DNA of 64,000 nucleotides from Panagrolaimus kolymaensis (Eukaryota > Nematoda > Chromadorea > Rhabditida > Panagrolaimidae). Below the pieces are notes generated by a model that worked only from the letters and a program-made list of their open reading frames with translations, was not told the DNA's origin and did no database searches. The stretch is from positions 186,001-250,000 of the forward strand of contig JAJQJQ010000081.1 of assembly GCA_028622995.1 (NCBI GenBank). Reading direction: 5' to 3'. Shown here piece by piece: positions 33,117-44,799 of the stretch; within the stretch, counting starts at the first letter, position 1, and every line of letters starts with the position of its first letter. The position numbers were made by a program, and so were the translations under genes.

Positions 33117-34850
33117 AACAACACATAAATGTGAAGGTAAGGCAACAACACATAAATGTGAAGGTAAGGCAGCAACGCATATAAATATGCGAAGGTAAGG
33201 CAGCAACACATAAATGTGAAGGTAAGGCAGCAACACATAAATGTGAAGGTAAGGCAGCAACACATAAATGTGAAGGTAAGGCAGCAACGCATATAAATAT
33301 GCGAAGGTAAGGCAGCAACGCATATAAATATGCGAAGGTAAGGCAGCAACACATAAATGTGAAGGTAAGGCAGCAACGCATAAAGCGAAGGTAAGGCAGC
33401 AACACATAAATGTGAAGGTAAGGCAACAACGCATAAAGCGAAGGTAAGGCAGCAACACATAAATGTGAAGGTAAGGCAACAACGCATAAAGCGAAGGTAA
33501 GGCAGCAACACATAAATGTGAAGGTAAGGCAGCAACGCATATAAATATGCGAAGGTAAGGCAGCAACACATAAATGTGAAGGTAAGGCAGCAACACATAA
33601 ATGTGAAGGTAAGGCAGCAACACATAAATGTGAAGGTAAGGCAGCAACACATAAATGTGAAGGTAAGGCAACAACGCATATAAATATGCGAAGGTAAGGC
33701 AGCAACACATAAATGTGAAGGTAAGGCAGCAACACATAAATGTGAAGGTAAGGCAGCAACGCATAAATGTGAAGGTAAGGCAGCAACACATAAATGTGAA
33801 GGTAAGGCAGCAACACATAAATGTGAAGGTAAGGCAACAACGCATAAAGCGAAGGTAAGGCAGCAACACATAAATGTGAAGGTAAGGCAACAACGCATAA
33901 AGCGAAGGTAAGGCAGCAACACATAAATGTGAAGGTAAGGCAGCAACGCATATAAATATGCGAAGGTAAGGCAGCAACACATAAATGTGAAGGTAAGGCA
34001 GCAACGCATAAATGTGAAGGTAAGGCAGCAACGCATATAAATATGTGAAGGTAAGGCAGCAACACATAAATGTGAAGGTAAGGCAACAACGCATATAAAT
34101 ATGCGAAGGTAAGGCAGCAACACATAAATGTGAAGGTAAGGCAGCAACACATAAATGTGAAGGTAAGGCAGCAACGCATATAAATATGCGAAGGTAAGGC
34201 AGCAACACATAAATGTGAAGGTAAGGCAGCAACACATAAATGTGAAGGTAAGGCAGCAACACATAAATGTGAAGGTAAGGCAGCAACACATAAATGTGAA
34301 GGTAAGGCAACAACGCATATAAATATGCGAAGGTAAGGCAGCAACACATAAATGTGAAGGTAAGGCAGCAACGCATAAAGCGAAGGTAAGGCAGCAACAC
34401 ATAAATGTGAAGGTAAGGCAGCAACACATAAATGTGAAGGTAAGGCAGCAACACATAAATGTGAAGGTAAGGCAGCAACACATAAATGTGAAGGTAAGGC
34501 AACAACGCATATAAATATGCGAAGGTAAGGCAGCAACACATAAATGTGAAGGTAAGGCAGCAACACATAAATGTGAAGGTAAGGCAGCAACACATAAATG
34601 TGAAGGTAAGGCAGCAACGCATATAAATATGCGAAGGTAAGGCAGCAACACATAAATGTGAAGGTAAGGCAGCAACGCATAAAGCGAAGGTAAGGCAGCA
34701 ACACATAAATGTGAAGGTAAGGCAGCAACACATAAATGTGAAGGTAAGGCAGCAACGCATAAAGCGAAGGTAAGGCAGCAACGCATAAAGCGAAGGTAAG
34801 GCAGCAACACATAAATGTGAAGGTAAGGCAGCAACACATAAATGTGAAGG
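33114..34850. repeat. Minisatellite, 63 units of 26, 27 or 31 bp
   Basis: Tandem array I count as 63 units: about 40 of a 27-bp type (core CACATAAATGTG), 11 of a 31-bp type (core CGCATATAAATATGCG), 9 of a 26-bp type (core CGCATAAAGCG) and 3 hybrids. All share GGCA(G/A)CAA before and AAGGTAA after the core. Each core is an inverted repeat around a short A/T loop. The summed unit lengths fit the array length. The minus strand has no stop codon in any frame, because the unit lacks one in all three registers; this is a property of the repeat and not evidence of a protein. Confidence 0.95.
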
Positions 34851-34878
34851 AATCTCCGAAGAGATAAATGAAGAAGGC
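34850..34878 (+). repeat. Right flanking direct repeat of the minisatellite
   Basis: Copy of 33088-33116 at the right edge of the array, differing at two positions (GATAAATG for GATGGATG). Confidence 0.85.
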
Positions 34879-35087
34879 TGACGCAAAATGAACCGAAGAT
34901 TAACCAAAAAATTTATCCGGTTGCTTGGGCTTAAGTGAAAACCAAAAAAGGAACGCTTAAAGATTCGCTTTTTGCTGCCAGAGAGAGAAAGAAAAACCTT
35001 TACGCGCACCTTTTTGGCTTGAATTACAAAAAAAAATATAAATATTCTAACATAAATTTAGCATGTTTTTTAATCTTTGCTTTTCAG

Positions 35088-36374
35088 ATTTCTGCTTTAG
35101 AAAGTGTTATTCGTCATGATAATGATTCGATTAATGATCTCAAAGATGAAATTGCTCGTAAAGAACAAGTCAATGCAGAATTACAAGCAACAAATGTGAA
35201 GCACGTTGAAAAGGTTTTTATCTATATTGTATTTCTTGTATGTTCTTCAATCATTATTTACAGATTTCTGCTTTGGAAAAGCAACATGAAATTGATCAAA
35301 AAGAAAAGAAAACTCTTGAAGCCGCTTTCAAAGATGAAATTGCTCGTAAAGAACACGTCAATGCTGAATTACAAGCAACGAATATTAAGCACCCTGAAAA
35401 GGTTTTTATCTATATTGTATTTCTTGTATGTTCTTCAATCATTATTTACAGATTTCTGCTTTGGAAAAGCAACATGAAATTGATCAAAAAGAAAAGAAAG
35501 CGCTTGAAAATACCATAGCTAAACCGAAACAAAGCCGTGCTGTTTTGCAACCTCTTGTTATACAGAAACTTTTCAATCATACTGGTCAAAAAATTTGGCA
35601 ATGCTATTCAACTTCAAATGATAATGAAAAGCCTTTATTGCTTTCTGTAGTTGATTCCGAAATACTTGTTGGTGGTGTTGTCTCTCAAATGGTTCTCGAA
35701 GGTGTTATTTCTCAATTTCATGATGATCCATTTCTAACCGATGCTCGAGGTTATAATAATCTCGATGAATTTGTTGTTTCTGGTTTACTTAAAAAAGTTC
35801 TTTCCTGCAATGTTATTAGTTTGTACTTGGATTATCAAACTTTGTCATGGATTGAGTATGAAATGCTAGTCTCATCTCGAAGTGTTCAAAATCTTTATTT
35901 ATTTAAAGTTGAAATTGTCAAAGATCGAAATGAAAATTGTGTTCCTCTTGAAAATCTCTTTGAAAAGTTACCTAACATTCAAAGGTTTGGATAGTAAGTT
36001 TTTTTGCCGACATATTTATTTTTTCTCATAAACTAATACCTTCTTTTTTTAGTTTGTCAAGATCGGGCATCACCAAAGAAACATTCAAAAATCTCCTCAA
36101 ATTTCCTGCTTTCGCATTACTTAAAGAGTTCAAATTGGATTTTATCCATTATAAAGATTTTGATGCCTATGGTTTTCTTAATTTTATGAAGGTAAAATGC
36201 TTTCTTTCATTTTTTTTTGTTCATTTGTTTAACTTTTAGAAGCATCCAAATACACAGTTTTCTATTGGGTTTCCTGATAATTATTCTTTAAAATATGATA
36301 GAAAGGAGCTTGAAGCCATGAAAGAAATGCTTGTATCTCGTTCAACACACAATCAACTTGAAATTATTAATTAA
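35088..36374 (+). CDS. Coiled-coil / LRR-like paralogue, 5' end not found, tandem exon duplication
   Basis: Paralogue of the gene at 25295-26629. Exons 35088-35213, 35264-35401, 35452-35993, 36053-36191 and 36240-36374 join in phase, about 359 codons. The first three exons begin with the same coiled-coil module (ISALE, KDEIARKEQVNAELQATN), and the two introns between them (35214-35263, 35402-35451) are identical 50-mers, so an exon-plus-intron unit was duplicated in tandem. The rest keeps the LRR-like strands and the paralogue's 139- and 135-nt last exons. No start codon lies in frame before the LRR-like part, and I found no 5' exon between the minisatellite and 35088. The gene may therefore be truncated, or its first exon may lie beyond the array. 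Confidence 0.6.
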
Positions 36375-36989
36375 ATCTTTTTTGTTTACATATTTTTGTT
36401 TTATTATGCATTTTTGTTGTTATTTTTTTGTTTTATTAATAAAAATTTTGTTATTTGTACCATAATCTTTTGCATTTGTCAATCGTACTATTATTATGCT
36501 ATTGGGAAAAAGAATTGGTGCTCAAATTAGAGTTATCAATTTTTGAGGTTAAAAAAAGGGAACTGTTAATCATGAAAGTGACATAGTAAACTGTCAAACA
36601 TCAACATCATTATATTTCTCAATTTTTTATTTGTTCACCATCGAACATCATTGAAGCAAGTTGCTTACTCATGTTTTCTAATTTTTGTTGGATGACGTGT
36701 TTCTTTAGATAAAATTCTTTCGAGTTTTTACTTTTTTTTCATTAAAATTTTTTCCTGTTTTTTTCTTTCTTTCTTCAAAGCTTTAACTGTTCTTAAATTC
36801 AAAAACTGATAAAGGTGTTGGAAGAAGAAAAAAAACTTATATATGGCCACACCTCTCTTCCATCTATCTATCTTTGAAAGAAAAGTGTAAAGATTTTCAT
36901 ATTTAAGGAGCTCATAAAAAACTTTATTTTCTTCACCTTCATTAATTCTTTCATTTTTTTATTTTTCAACAACGCCGCAAAAAAAAAAA
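36375..36989. other. Intergenic spacer, promoter side of the next gene
   Basis: 3' UTR of the preceding gene (AATAAA near 36440), then AT-rich DNA with a TATATATGG element near 36840, about 150 nt before the next ATG. No other feature seen. Confidence 0.45.
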
Positions 36990-37895
36990 ATGAAAGGAAT
37001 TTACTGCTTTTTTTTATTTGTTGCTATTTTTGCTTTAACTTCCAACACAGCCGTCAATGCTAATGAAGAAGTTGATGGAGAAGAAGATTTACTCATTAAT
37101 GTTGTCGAATTAGCTGTAAATTTAACCGATCCCGTTACACGTAAGTATTGACTATTCGCTTGATTTTTTTGATTTCAAAATAAATCAAATTTCGTGAGCT
37201 TTTTTTCTTTGTGACAAAAGTTACAATATTACCTTTTTTAGATACTGGAGTTTTCAAAACTCTATCTGTTATATTTTTTGATAAACAAAATTTTCTAAAT
37301 AAGTGATCGATCTTTCTAAATAACAGCAACTAAAAAGCGATGCAAAAGTATTCAAAGTTTTCGAGGAAAAAAATTAAAAGTTAGATAATAAGCTTTGTTA
37401 ATGAATTCTGCCAATTCTAAAAATGCGACTTTTATAATTCAGCTTTATTATATACAAAATTTCTTTTTAGATATGCTTCATAATGCTTCGGATACAGAAA
37501 TTTATTATATTCAAGATGTAAATGCAACTTTGGGAGTAACCATATATCTAACTATTGGCACCGGTTCTGCAAATTTATTGGTATCCAAATCAGATCCAAC
37601 TTTAGCAAAACATGATTACCAAGTATATGTAAATGATACAATTCCAGCTGAAATTGATTATTCACCCGATGATTTAACAGATAAACCGAAAACTATTTAT
37701 CTTACTGTTGTTGCAATCGAGTATCCCACAGTCTATAATTTGAGTTATGTAAATCATGATGTTTCATTACCTACAGCAACTTCATTATCCACAACCACAA
37801 CAAATGGAAGTCCTGCTGCAACAAAGACAATTACAGCATTTTCAAATATTTTATTTTTGATGACTGTTTTATACAGTTACTTTTTTGTTATCTAA
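36990..37895 (+). CDS. Small secreted, probably GPI-anchored protein related to the VWA protein's tail
   Basis: 191 residues in two exons (36990-37140, 37471-37895). It has a signal peptide (MKGIYCFFLFVAIFAL), an acidic linker (EEVDGEEDLL), and one beta-rich PPC-like repeat (DTEIYYIQDVNATLGVTIYL, KPKTIYLTVVAIEYPTVYNL) of the kind found twice in the VWA protein. A Thr-rich stalk and the same C-terminal anchor signal follow (ITAFSNIL, then a hydrophobic run with YSYFFVI). Several N-x-S/T sites suggest glycosylation. The shared ending indicates descent from the VWA gene or a common module. Function unknown. Confidence 0.7.
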
Positions 37896-38975
37896 AAAAA
37901 TGAAAAAATAAAGAAATTTTTTTGTGTTAATGCTGCTTTAGTCTTCTTTCTTTTTTTTCACCGTCTTGAAAGAAGAAAAAATAAAGAAATTTTTTCGATA
38001 TCAGTTAAAACTTTTTTTTGTGTGAGTGAAAAAAATTTATAAGCTTCTAACACTTGAAAGAGAGAAAAAAGGCGATAATAAATAAAAAGAAATTCGGTCG
38101 GAGTTTTAAGAAGAAGACAATAAAAGATTATTATTAGAAAAGTGATTAACCGTGATAAAAAAGATGAAAATAAGCTTTTTCCAAATAAAAATAATACATT
38201 TTTGACGTCAATGAAAATGAAAACTAAAACGCCATAAAATTCAAGATAAAAGTTGAAAAATGTTTTTAAAATTTTTTTGCAACGGATGTAGCTTGGATTC
38301 AATGATAAGGATGGCTCTAACAAAAAAATAAGCGGATTCTGCATATTCCATGTTTTCTTATTTGCGACTTGTCTGCGATATGCTTTAATAACCTTTGAGC
38401 AAAGTCTGGGTCGTGGCGGAAAAAATAAGAAAATTTATTTAATCTTTTGGTCTCTCTTTTCTTTATTTTTTTGAAATCCTAAAGGTCATAGTTTAACAGC
38501 CCGGTAAATGCCTTCACAATTCATTGATCAAGTAGTGTCAAAAAAGTGTAATCAGCGTTGAATCATAGTTCTTCAAATTCTCACAACGTTTGAAGAAAAA
38601 GCTTCGAAAAAATAAATTTAGAAGAATATTTTTAAAATGGTAGCAGCGGCGCTGCATAAATATACCCACTAAAAAGGAGGAACGAAGTATATAAAAAAGA
38701 AAAAGAAAAATCTAAAAATTTTGGGGGGATAAATTTACAAGACGCCGAGGACTGATTAGGAAAGCTCAACACGGATTTTTCTTTCTTTTTGCTTTAGACG
38801 GCAAATTAATCTTATGTTGCTAAAATAAGCTACTGTGATTTCTATTTTTTAATCTTCTTTTAAAAATTCTGTAAACTACAAGTTCAATCATCTATGACGC
38901 GATAATAAAAACATTTATTAGATTTATTATAAAATTAATATATATAATTAATAATTAATAATATTTAAACATTAA
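37896..38975. other. Intergenic, no gene seen
   Basis: AT-rich region between a plus-strand and a minus-strand gene (tail to tail). Open frames are low-complexity Phe/Leu/Lys and lack splice support. Confidence 0.5.
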
Positions 38976-41261
38976 TTAATGTGAATGCATAAATGGAATG
39001 AGTTTTGAATCATCTCTTGATCCACTTTTTGGATATTGGTCATAGTCCTTTCCTTCACTTCTATCAGCAGCCATAAATTCAGGAGTATTTGGAATTAAAT
39101 GTGGAAAGCGTGGATCACGTTTCGCGTACTTTGCATCTCTTCTAGTTCGAGAAAAAGTACCAAATTTTGAAGAGTCAGAATAATTCAAGCTTTGAGTTTT
39201 TTCAAGTGCCAACATCGGTTCAGGAACACCAGGAGGTTTTGGTTTATTCGAAGCTGATACTTTTTTGCTTGCAACAAGAGCTGAAGATGGAAGAGTTTGC
39301 AGGACTGGTCCAGTACTTTGTGGAAGTGGGATTGGATGTGGAGCATCTATGTTACCAGAGACTGGCGGCGGCGGCGGCGGTGCTGCTAATCTTTTACGAC
39401 GAGCTGAAGAATTTTCGGCATTAGCGGCAGCAGAAGGACCTTGAGCGATACCATTAGGAGCATTTTGACGAAGGTTTCGACGACGGCGTTGACATCGAAT
39501 AATAAAAATAATGGCAATGATAAGAATTATTAAAGCACTAAAACATAAGTTTAAAAAAAGTAAAAATATAATAAAGCAAACATTATTGAAGATACAACGA
39601 TGATGACAATCAAAGTTGTTGACGATGAATTCGCAGGAGTTGTTGAGATTTCATTTACAAGCGGAGATTTAGTTGGAGGACCAGAATTTACGGTTGAACT
39701 TTCAAGCAATGATTGAGTTGGCGTTGATGAAGCTGTGGCATTAGAAACAGTTGACGACGGCATTGTTGTCGTTGTACTCGATAGTGGAAAAATAAGTGAA
39801 GTAAGATTCATAGCAAAGATACCATAGCTAGCATCTGTGAATTTTTTCAATGGATTTCCGTCTTCTTCACCAGAAAAGCAATATAAAGGAAGGTTTGTAT
39901 TGTTGGTGTCTTTTAACTAAAAGAAATATTTTAAATCCAAATCATTTTTCTAGAATTAACTTAAAACAAAAAAATAACTTACAGTAGCTTTGAGGAGATT
40001 TGGTTCATTTACAGTAATGATATAACGAATATATCCAATGAAATGATAGAAAGTCGAACAAATTTGGTTTTCAATTTTCATTTTTACCACATGTAAGCCA
40101 TCCTCCATGTTCTCTTCCAAAAATGTTACTTTAGGTCGTTGTCCAAATGCTTCTATTCCAACCCTAAAAAAACGATTGCCATCAATCACTATTAAAATAT
40201 CAAAAAATAACTTACTCGACTTCTTTAGATTCATTATTGGTTGCTTTGATTGTTAGAATATGAGGTTCAAAATCTTTAGCTTCCACCCAGACTACAGTTT
40301 CATTGTTGTTGAGATAAACATAATGTTCACCATTTTCAACATGGAATGAACCATTTGGATTGTTTTCTGTTGCAGTTGAAAAAATGGTAGAATTTATATT
40401 TTCATATTCCTTCAATACAACGCTAAAATGATTCATTTTATTAAACTATGAAGAAAAAAACTATTTTAAACTTACTCATAGTTAGGACACCGAGGCACGT
40501 TGAACCGTTCAGCATCTTCTTTAAATAAATGGATTTTAAGGTTTATCAAATCACCTGTTGCGCTATCGTATTGTGTAAACTAAAATACTTAATATTATTA
40601 GAGGCTTTTGACGCTAAACATTGTCCCACAAAATTTAAAAAAGTGGAATTCACGAACATTGGCAATAAAAAAGCAAAAAGTAACATACCCTTACAGCCAT
40701 TGGGAAACCAGATTCTAACCACATCTTAACTGCCACGAATTTTCCTTGATAAAGACTTTTTACATCATCTTTACATTGACAGCCTTTTAAAAGTTCAAGA
40801 AGACCTACATTTTCAAACGTTTTTCGACATCCAGAATAACCATAAGGTTCAAATACGATTCTAAAATATCTAATAAATGCCACAGATTTTTTTAAATGAC
40901 TTACTTTCTTTCACTTCCATCTTTTGGACCCTTAATCCTTACTTCTTCTCCATTTGGATTGTTTAATTCGAGCCAAAAAAATATAGGATCCTTTGAAATA
41001 TCAACATAATAATATACAGCATCTTCTACTGATAATTTGCTATTAAATTTATACCATGTTGCTCCTTCAGGAATTGGAATGAGTTCGCTCGAATTTCGTC
41101 CGATTAGAAACCTGCAAATAATATTATATGTATAATTTCTAAATATATAAATTTTAAACCAACTTGTCATAACTACAGCTATCAGCATCATCCACACCAA
41201 GAATATTGTAAAAATTTGCAACAAAAAAGAAGAAAACGGAAGCAACAGCGTTGAAATGCAT
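38976..41261 (-). CDS. Type I membrane protein of unknown function
   Basis: 621 residues in eight exons (41164-41261, 40905-41111, 40689-40860, 40476-40579, 40216-40422, 39983-40163, 39582-39916, 38976-39537), phases consistent. It has a signal peptide (ASVFFFFVANFYNIL) and an extracellular region of about 400 residues with scattered Cys (SCSYDKF, GYSGCRKTF, GCQC, RCPNY, NQICSTFYHF, LYCFSGEED) and many N-glycosylation sites. A Ser/Thr/Pro-rich mucin-like stalk leads to one transmembrane helix split by the last intron (LIVIIVVSSIIALIILIIAI). The cytoplasmic tail is basic, with RCQRRRRN, a proline run encoded by a GGC repeat (39362-39381) and Tyr/Ser-rich segments. I recognise no domain. Architecture suggests a cell-surface receptor or adhesion protein. 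Confidence 0.77.
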
Positions 41262-42470
41262 TTCGTTCACAAAAATAATTTTTATTGCAATGACAATAAT
41301 GGCAATGAATATTTTTGGCTTATGATTTTGCCCAAAAAAATTTACATAAAAAATACCATATTTTGATTTCAAATTTGCCACAGTAAACAAACATAGAAGC
41401 AAGCAACAAAAATAAAAGTAAGAAAAAAATAATTAATAATATTTTTGAAACAGAATGAATCCAACATTTAAATCCAATTCAACTCTTTCAAACATATGTA
41501 TTTCAACTCATTAAAAAAAGAAAGAAAACAGATTTCTAATATTTTAAATAAATGATAAAATTAAAGATCAAGAAACTAAACTTAAAATTTCAAACCTAAG
41601 TAACAAACTTTGAAATAAAAAAAGGGATAAACCAAAATTATTAAAAATAATTAAAAACCTTAATCATGAAATTTTGGATGACATTCATATCAACTCAATA
41701 ATAAAATGCGTCATGAAAAAAACTAACATTTTACTCCATGAAAATAAAAAAATTTTTGGGTCATCAAACCTTGCAATCCATCCTCCAATAAGTTTGCAAA
41801 TTTATAACTATGTACAATAAATTATTATAAACCTTCAACATAAGGAAATACAATAATTACATTTGGAATTGCACAGAAACAAATATTTTTTATAATTAAA
41901 CTCACAAACATATTATGACGGGTGACAACAATTTTGTTACTAATCCAAACCTAAAGAAAAGCATTAAAAAGGGCATCAAATTTAGGAACAAAATCGCAAT
42001 TAATTTCGAGGAAATTTGGTCCTGGATAAAAGACATTTTTTTCCGAGGTAAAAGAAATTTTAAATATAAAATACAGTTAAAAAACCAAGCAAGTTTTACT
42101 CTTTTTACTATTGGAAAGAAAAGAGGTGGTATGTGGAACCATGAATAAACGTTTCTAACTTCGAAAAAAAAAGAAGCAAAATATAGCTTCGAAATTTATT
42201 TTAAAAAAATTTATGAAATCAAATCGTTAAACTATTTTCTTTGCGTTTTTAAAAAAGTTATAATAAAAAGTATTGTATTTTTTTTGTGAAAACAAAACAA
42301 TTAATTTGCATAAACTCGCCGCACACAGACAATGAAATTTTAGAAGAAAGAAAAATTTACAACAAAAAAATATACTAAATTTGCTTTGAAAATTTTGCTT
42401 GCGTTTTTTCTTTTTAAAGCTTTCATACTCCTTTTTTTCATTCAACATAACATTTTTCAGGTAATCAAAC
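41262..42470. other. Intergenic, divergent promoter region before the SURF4 cluster
   Basis: AT-rich, with long A runs. The open frame 41915-42148 (Lys/Phe-rich, 77 codons) lacks splice context. An acceptor-like CATTTTTCAG ending at 42460 precedes the first SURF4-type start by 10 nt. Confidence 0.5.
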
Positions 42471-43477
42471 ATGCTTGCAACACTTTTTGAAGATTATTTC
42501 AGAGACATATTTGTTAGAGTTTTTGCATGGTTTCTTTATTTTTGGATGACTGTGATTCATGATTTCGTGAAATACTTTAATCAATTTGAAGATTATCTTG
42601 ATAAAGTGAGTTGTTTAATCGTTTAAATATTTTCGTTTTTATCTTTAACTTTTTATTTCAGCAATTATTGAAAACAAGACCATATATTTTTGATGTTGCT
42701 CGTATTTGTATACTTTCAACTTTTATTGAAGATGCTTTTCAAAAGTTAGTAAATTGGGATGCTGAACGAGAATTTATGGAAGAAAAATGGAATTGTGGAT
42801 GGTATTCTGCTTCGTTATTTGTTCTTTATAACATCGTTGGCCAGATTCTTCCTGCAATCATGATCTTATCAAAAAAATGTGTTGGTGCTTCATGTGGTAC
42901 TTTGACTAGTATTCTGGTTCTTCAAACTGTCATTCACAATATTCCATGGTCTTGGAGTTTTTTGGTTCCTAACATTGCTGTTGGTTGTTCTTTGTGGATA
43001 TTATTCACAGTAACCCAATATGAACAAGGATTAACCATAATTCGTGAAGATGATATATTGGAAAAGATACAGAATCAAATGCAGCTTCTAAATATACTTA
43101 TGCCTGGTGGTATTTTCTTTAATTGTATGTATTTGAATGCTATTAATTGGTATTATTTCAAGATATCGGTAAGCTTTCTTTGTCATTGTTAGCTTTAGAT
43201 AATTTGAGCTTTTTAGCCTATGTTTGTTGTGTGTTTTTCTCTTCAAAATCTCAAGTCTTTTATTGGATATAAACCAAGAATATGGGGTGTGGCTCTCGCT
43301 TTATGGCATTTTTGTATCATTCTTTTGTGCAATTCATGGTTGACAAATGATGATTTAATGAAATTTTCGTTCTTTCAAACCACATCTATTACCGGTGGAT
43401 TACTTCTATATTGTGCTTATGAAATTGGTGGAATCTGTTTCGAAGATCTCCGAATACCTGAATTAAGAAATGAATAA
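42471..43477 (+). CDS. SURF4-family protein, copy A
   Basis: 300 residues in three exons (42471-42605, 42662-43168, 43217-43477). SURF4 (Erv29 group; Caenorhabditis SFT-4) is a multi-pass ER cargo receptor that loads secretory proteins into COPII vesicles. Family hallmarks are present: LVNWDAEREFMEEKWNCGW, GQILPAIMILSKKCVGASC, LQTVIHNIPWSW, GYKPRIWGVALALW, FFQTTSITGGLLL and a final GGIC. Before the canonical N-terminus (FEDYLDK then LLKTRPYIFDVARI) there is an extra hydrophobic stretch (VRVFAWFLYFWMTVIHDFV) absent from standard SURF4. The C-terminus (PELRNE) lacks the usual dilysine ER-retrieval signal. The first of five tandem copies, with a likely trans-splice site just before the ATG. Confidence 0.88.
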
Positions 43478-43814
43478 ATAATAATAATTAAAGCTCAGCG
43501 CCTTTTGTTTGTTTTTATGATTTGTTGTTTACATAAATAAAATAGTTTGTCATTTTCGTTACTCTTTCCTTTTACTTTGCTTCAGAAATACATACAAACA
43601 TGTTTCGAACTCATGAAGATGAAAATTAAGCCACGCAAAAATTTACATTTGATGTTTCCGCTTTTTGAGTTCAGTGGTTTAGAAAAAAATTATGCTAAAA
43701 TCGCTTTCTAACATTCTCATGCTTTTGCTTTTCCAAAAATTCTTTTTTACCCGGATTTTTTCATTCATTCGTCATTTTTCAGTCAAACACGTGCTTGCTT
43801 CTGCTGTAACAACA
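43478..43814 (+). promoter_or_regulatory. Spacer and 5' flank of SURF4 copy B
   Basis: Holds the 3' UTR of copy A and an 82-bp segment (43599-43680) that recurs before copy C at 44917-44998 (TTTCCGCTTTTTGAGTTCAG is shared exactly). It may be a duplicated promoter element. A TTTTTCAG acceptor near 43782 precedes the ATG of copy B. Confidence 0.45.
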
Positions 43815-44799
43815 ATGGTCGAAGATGATTGGGAAGATTTATTTCTTCGTATTTTTTCAAGGTTTCTTTATTTTTGGATGACTGTAATAAATGATTTCGT
43901 GAAATACTTTAACCAACTTGAAGCTTCAGCAAGTAAAGTAAGTCTAATTGTTTCTGTGTTATTATGTTCTTTGCATTTAATTTTTTTGTTTTAGTTTTTG
44001 ATCAAAACAAAGCCATATTTACCTCATATTGCTCGATTATTTATTGTCTCAATTTTTATCAGTGATAGTTTTCAAAAAGGAATTAATTGGAATGTTCACC
44101 AAGAATATATGGAAAAAACATGGAATTGTGGATGTTATTTATCAACATCATTTCTTCTTTATAACATCCTTGGACAACTTATTCCTACAATCATGATCAT
44201 GTCAAGAAAGTATGTTTGTGCTTCGTGTGGTATTTTGGCTAGTGTATTGGTGCTTCAAACTGTTGCTTATAATATTCCATGGTGTTGGAGATTTATGTTT
44301 CATAATATTTCTGTTGGTGGAGCTTTACTTCTGTTATTTACCGTAGAAAAACAGCGTCCTATTTTTGCTGGTGGTTTTGCTGCTCGATTCGATGATGAAA
44401 TATATGAATTCATGCTTATAAATGGTGGTTCTTTCCTTGATTTTATGTATTGGATTCCCAGTATTTATTCTTCTATGACAATTGTAAGCTTTGTTGTAAT
44501 TTTAAAATTTTTTATACTTTCATTGGTTTCAGCCAAGCGCCATTTTTACTTTCATCATCAGATGTCTTATGAAATATGGATTTAAACCAAGACTCTTTGG
44601 TATGGCTCTTGTGTTATGGCTATTTGGTCTTAATCTTTGGTTTTATTTATGGCGGGATATCTCAAATGATGATTATAATATTCGTGATTCGATGAAATTT
44701 AGCTTCTTTCGAGTTATATCCGTTATAGGTGGTTATCTTCTTCTTATTGCTTATGGATCTTATGGAATTTTTCGGAATGATAACCAAAGACGCGAATGA
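43815..44799 (+). CDS. SURF4-family protein, copy B
   Basis: 292 residues in three exons (43815-43937, 43995-44483, 44533-44799). Same architecture as copy A, but its start of exon 2 (FLIKTKPYLPHIARLF) is closest to canonical SURF4. Key segments are INWNVHQEYMEKTWNCGC, GQLIPTIMIMSRKYVCASC, LQTVAYNIPWCW and GFKPRLFGMALVLWLFGLNL. The N-terminal hydrophobic extension is present (LRIFSRFLYFWMTVINDFV). It ends NDNQRRE, so an arginine pair stands where the dilysine signal would be. The start at 43815 is chosen because a trans-splice-like AG lies just upstream. Function by family: ER export of secreted cargo. Confidence 0.87.

Noticed and set aside
33114..34850. CRISPR-like array
   Set aside because: Units follow each other without unique spacers, and the genome is a nematode. 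It is a minisatellite.
32985..35009. Three overlapping minus-strand frames of about 590-670 codons across the minisatellite
   Set aside because: They are open only because the repeat unit has no stop in any minus-strand register. The peptides are the same 9-10 residue motif over and over, and unit lengths of 26, 27 and 31 shift the frame repeatedly.
41915..42148. 77-codon basic frame before the SURF4 cluster
   Set aside because: No acceptor, leader or domain. Lys/Phe-rich composition is expected from AT-rich DNA.
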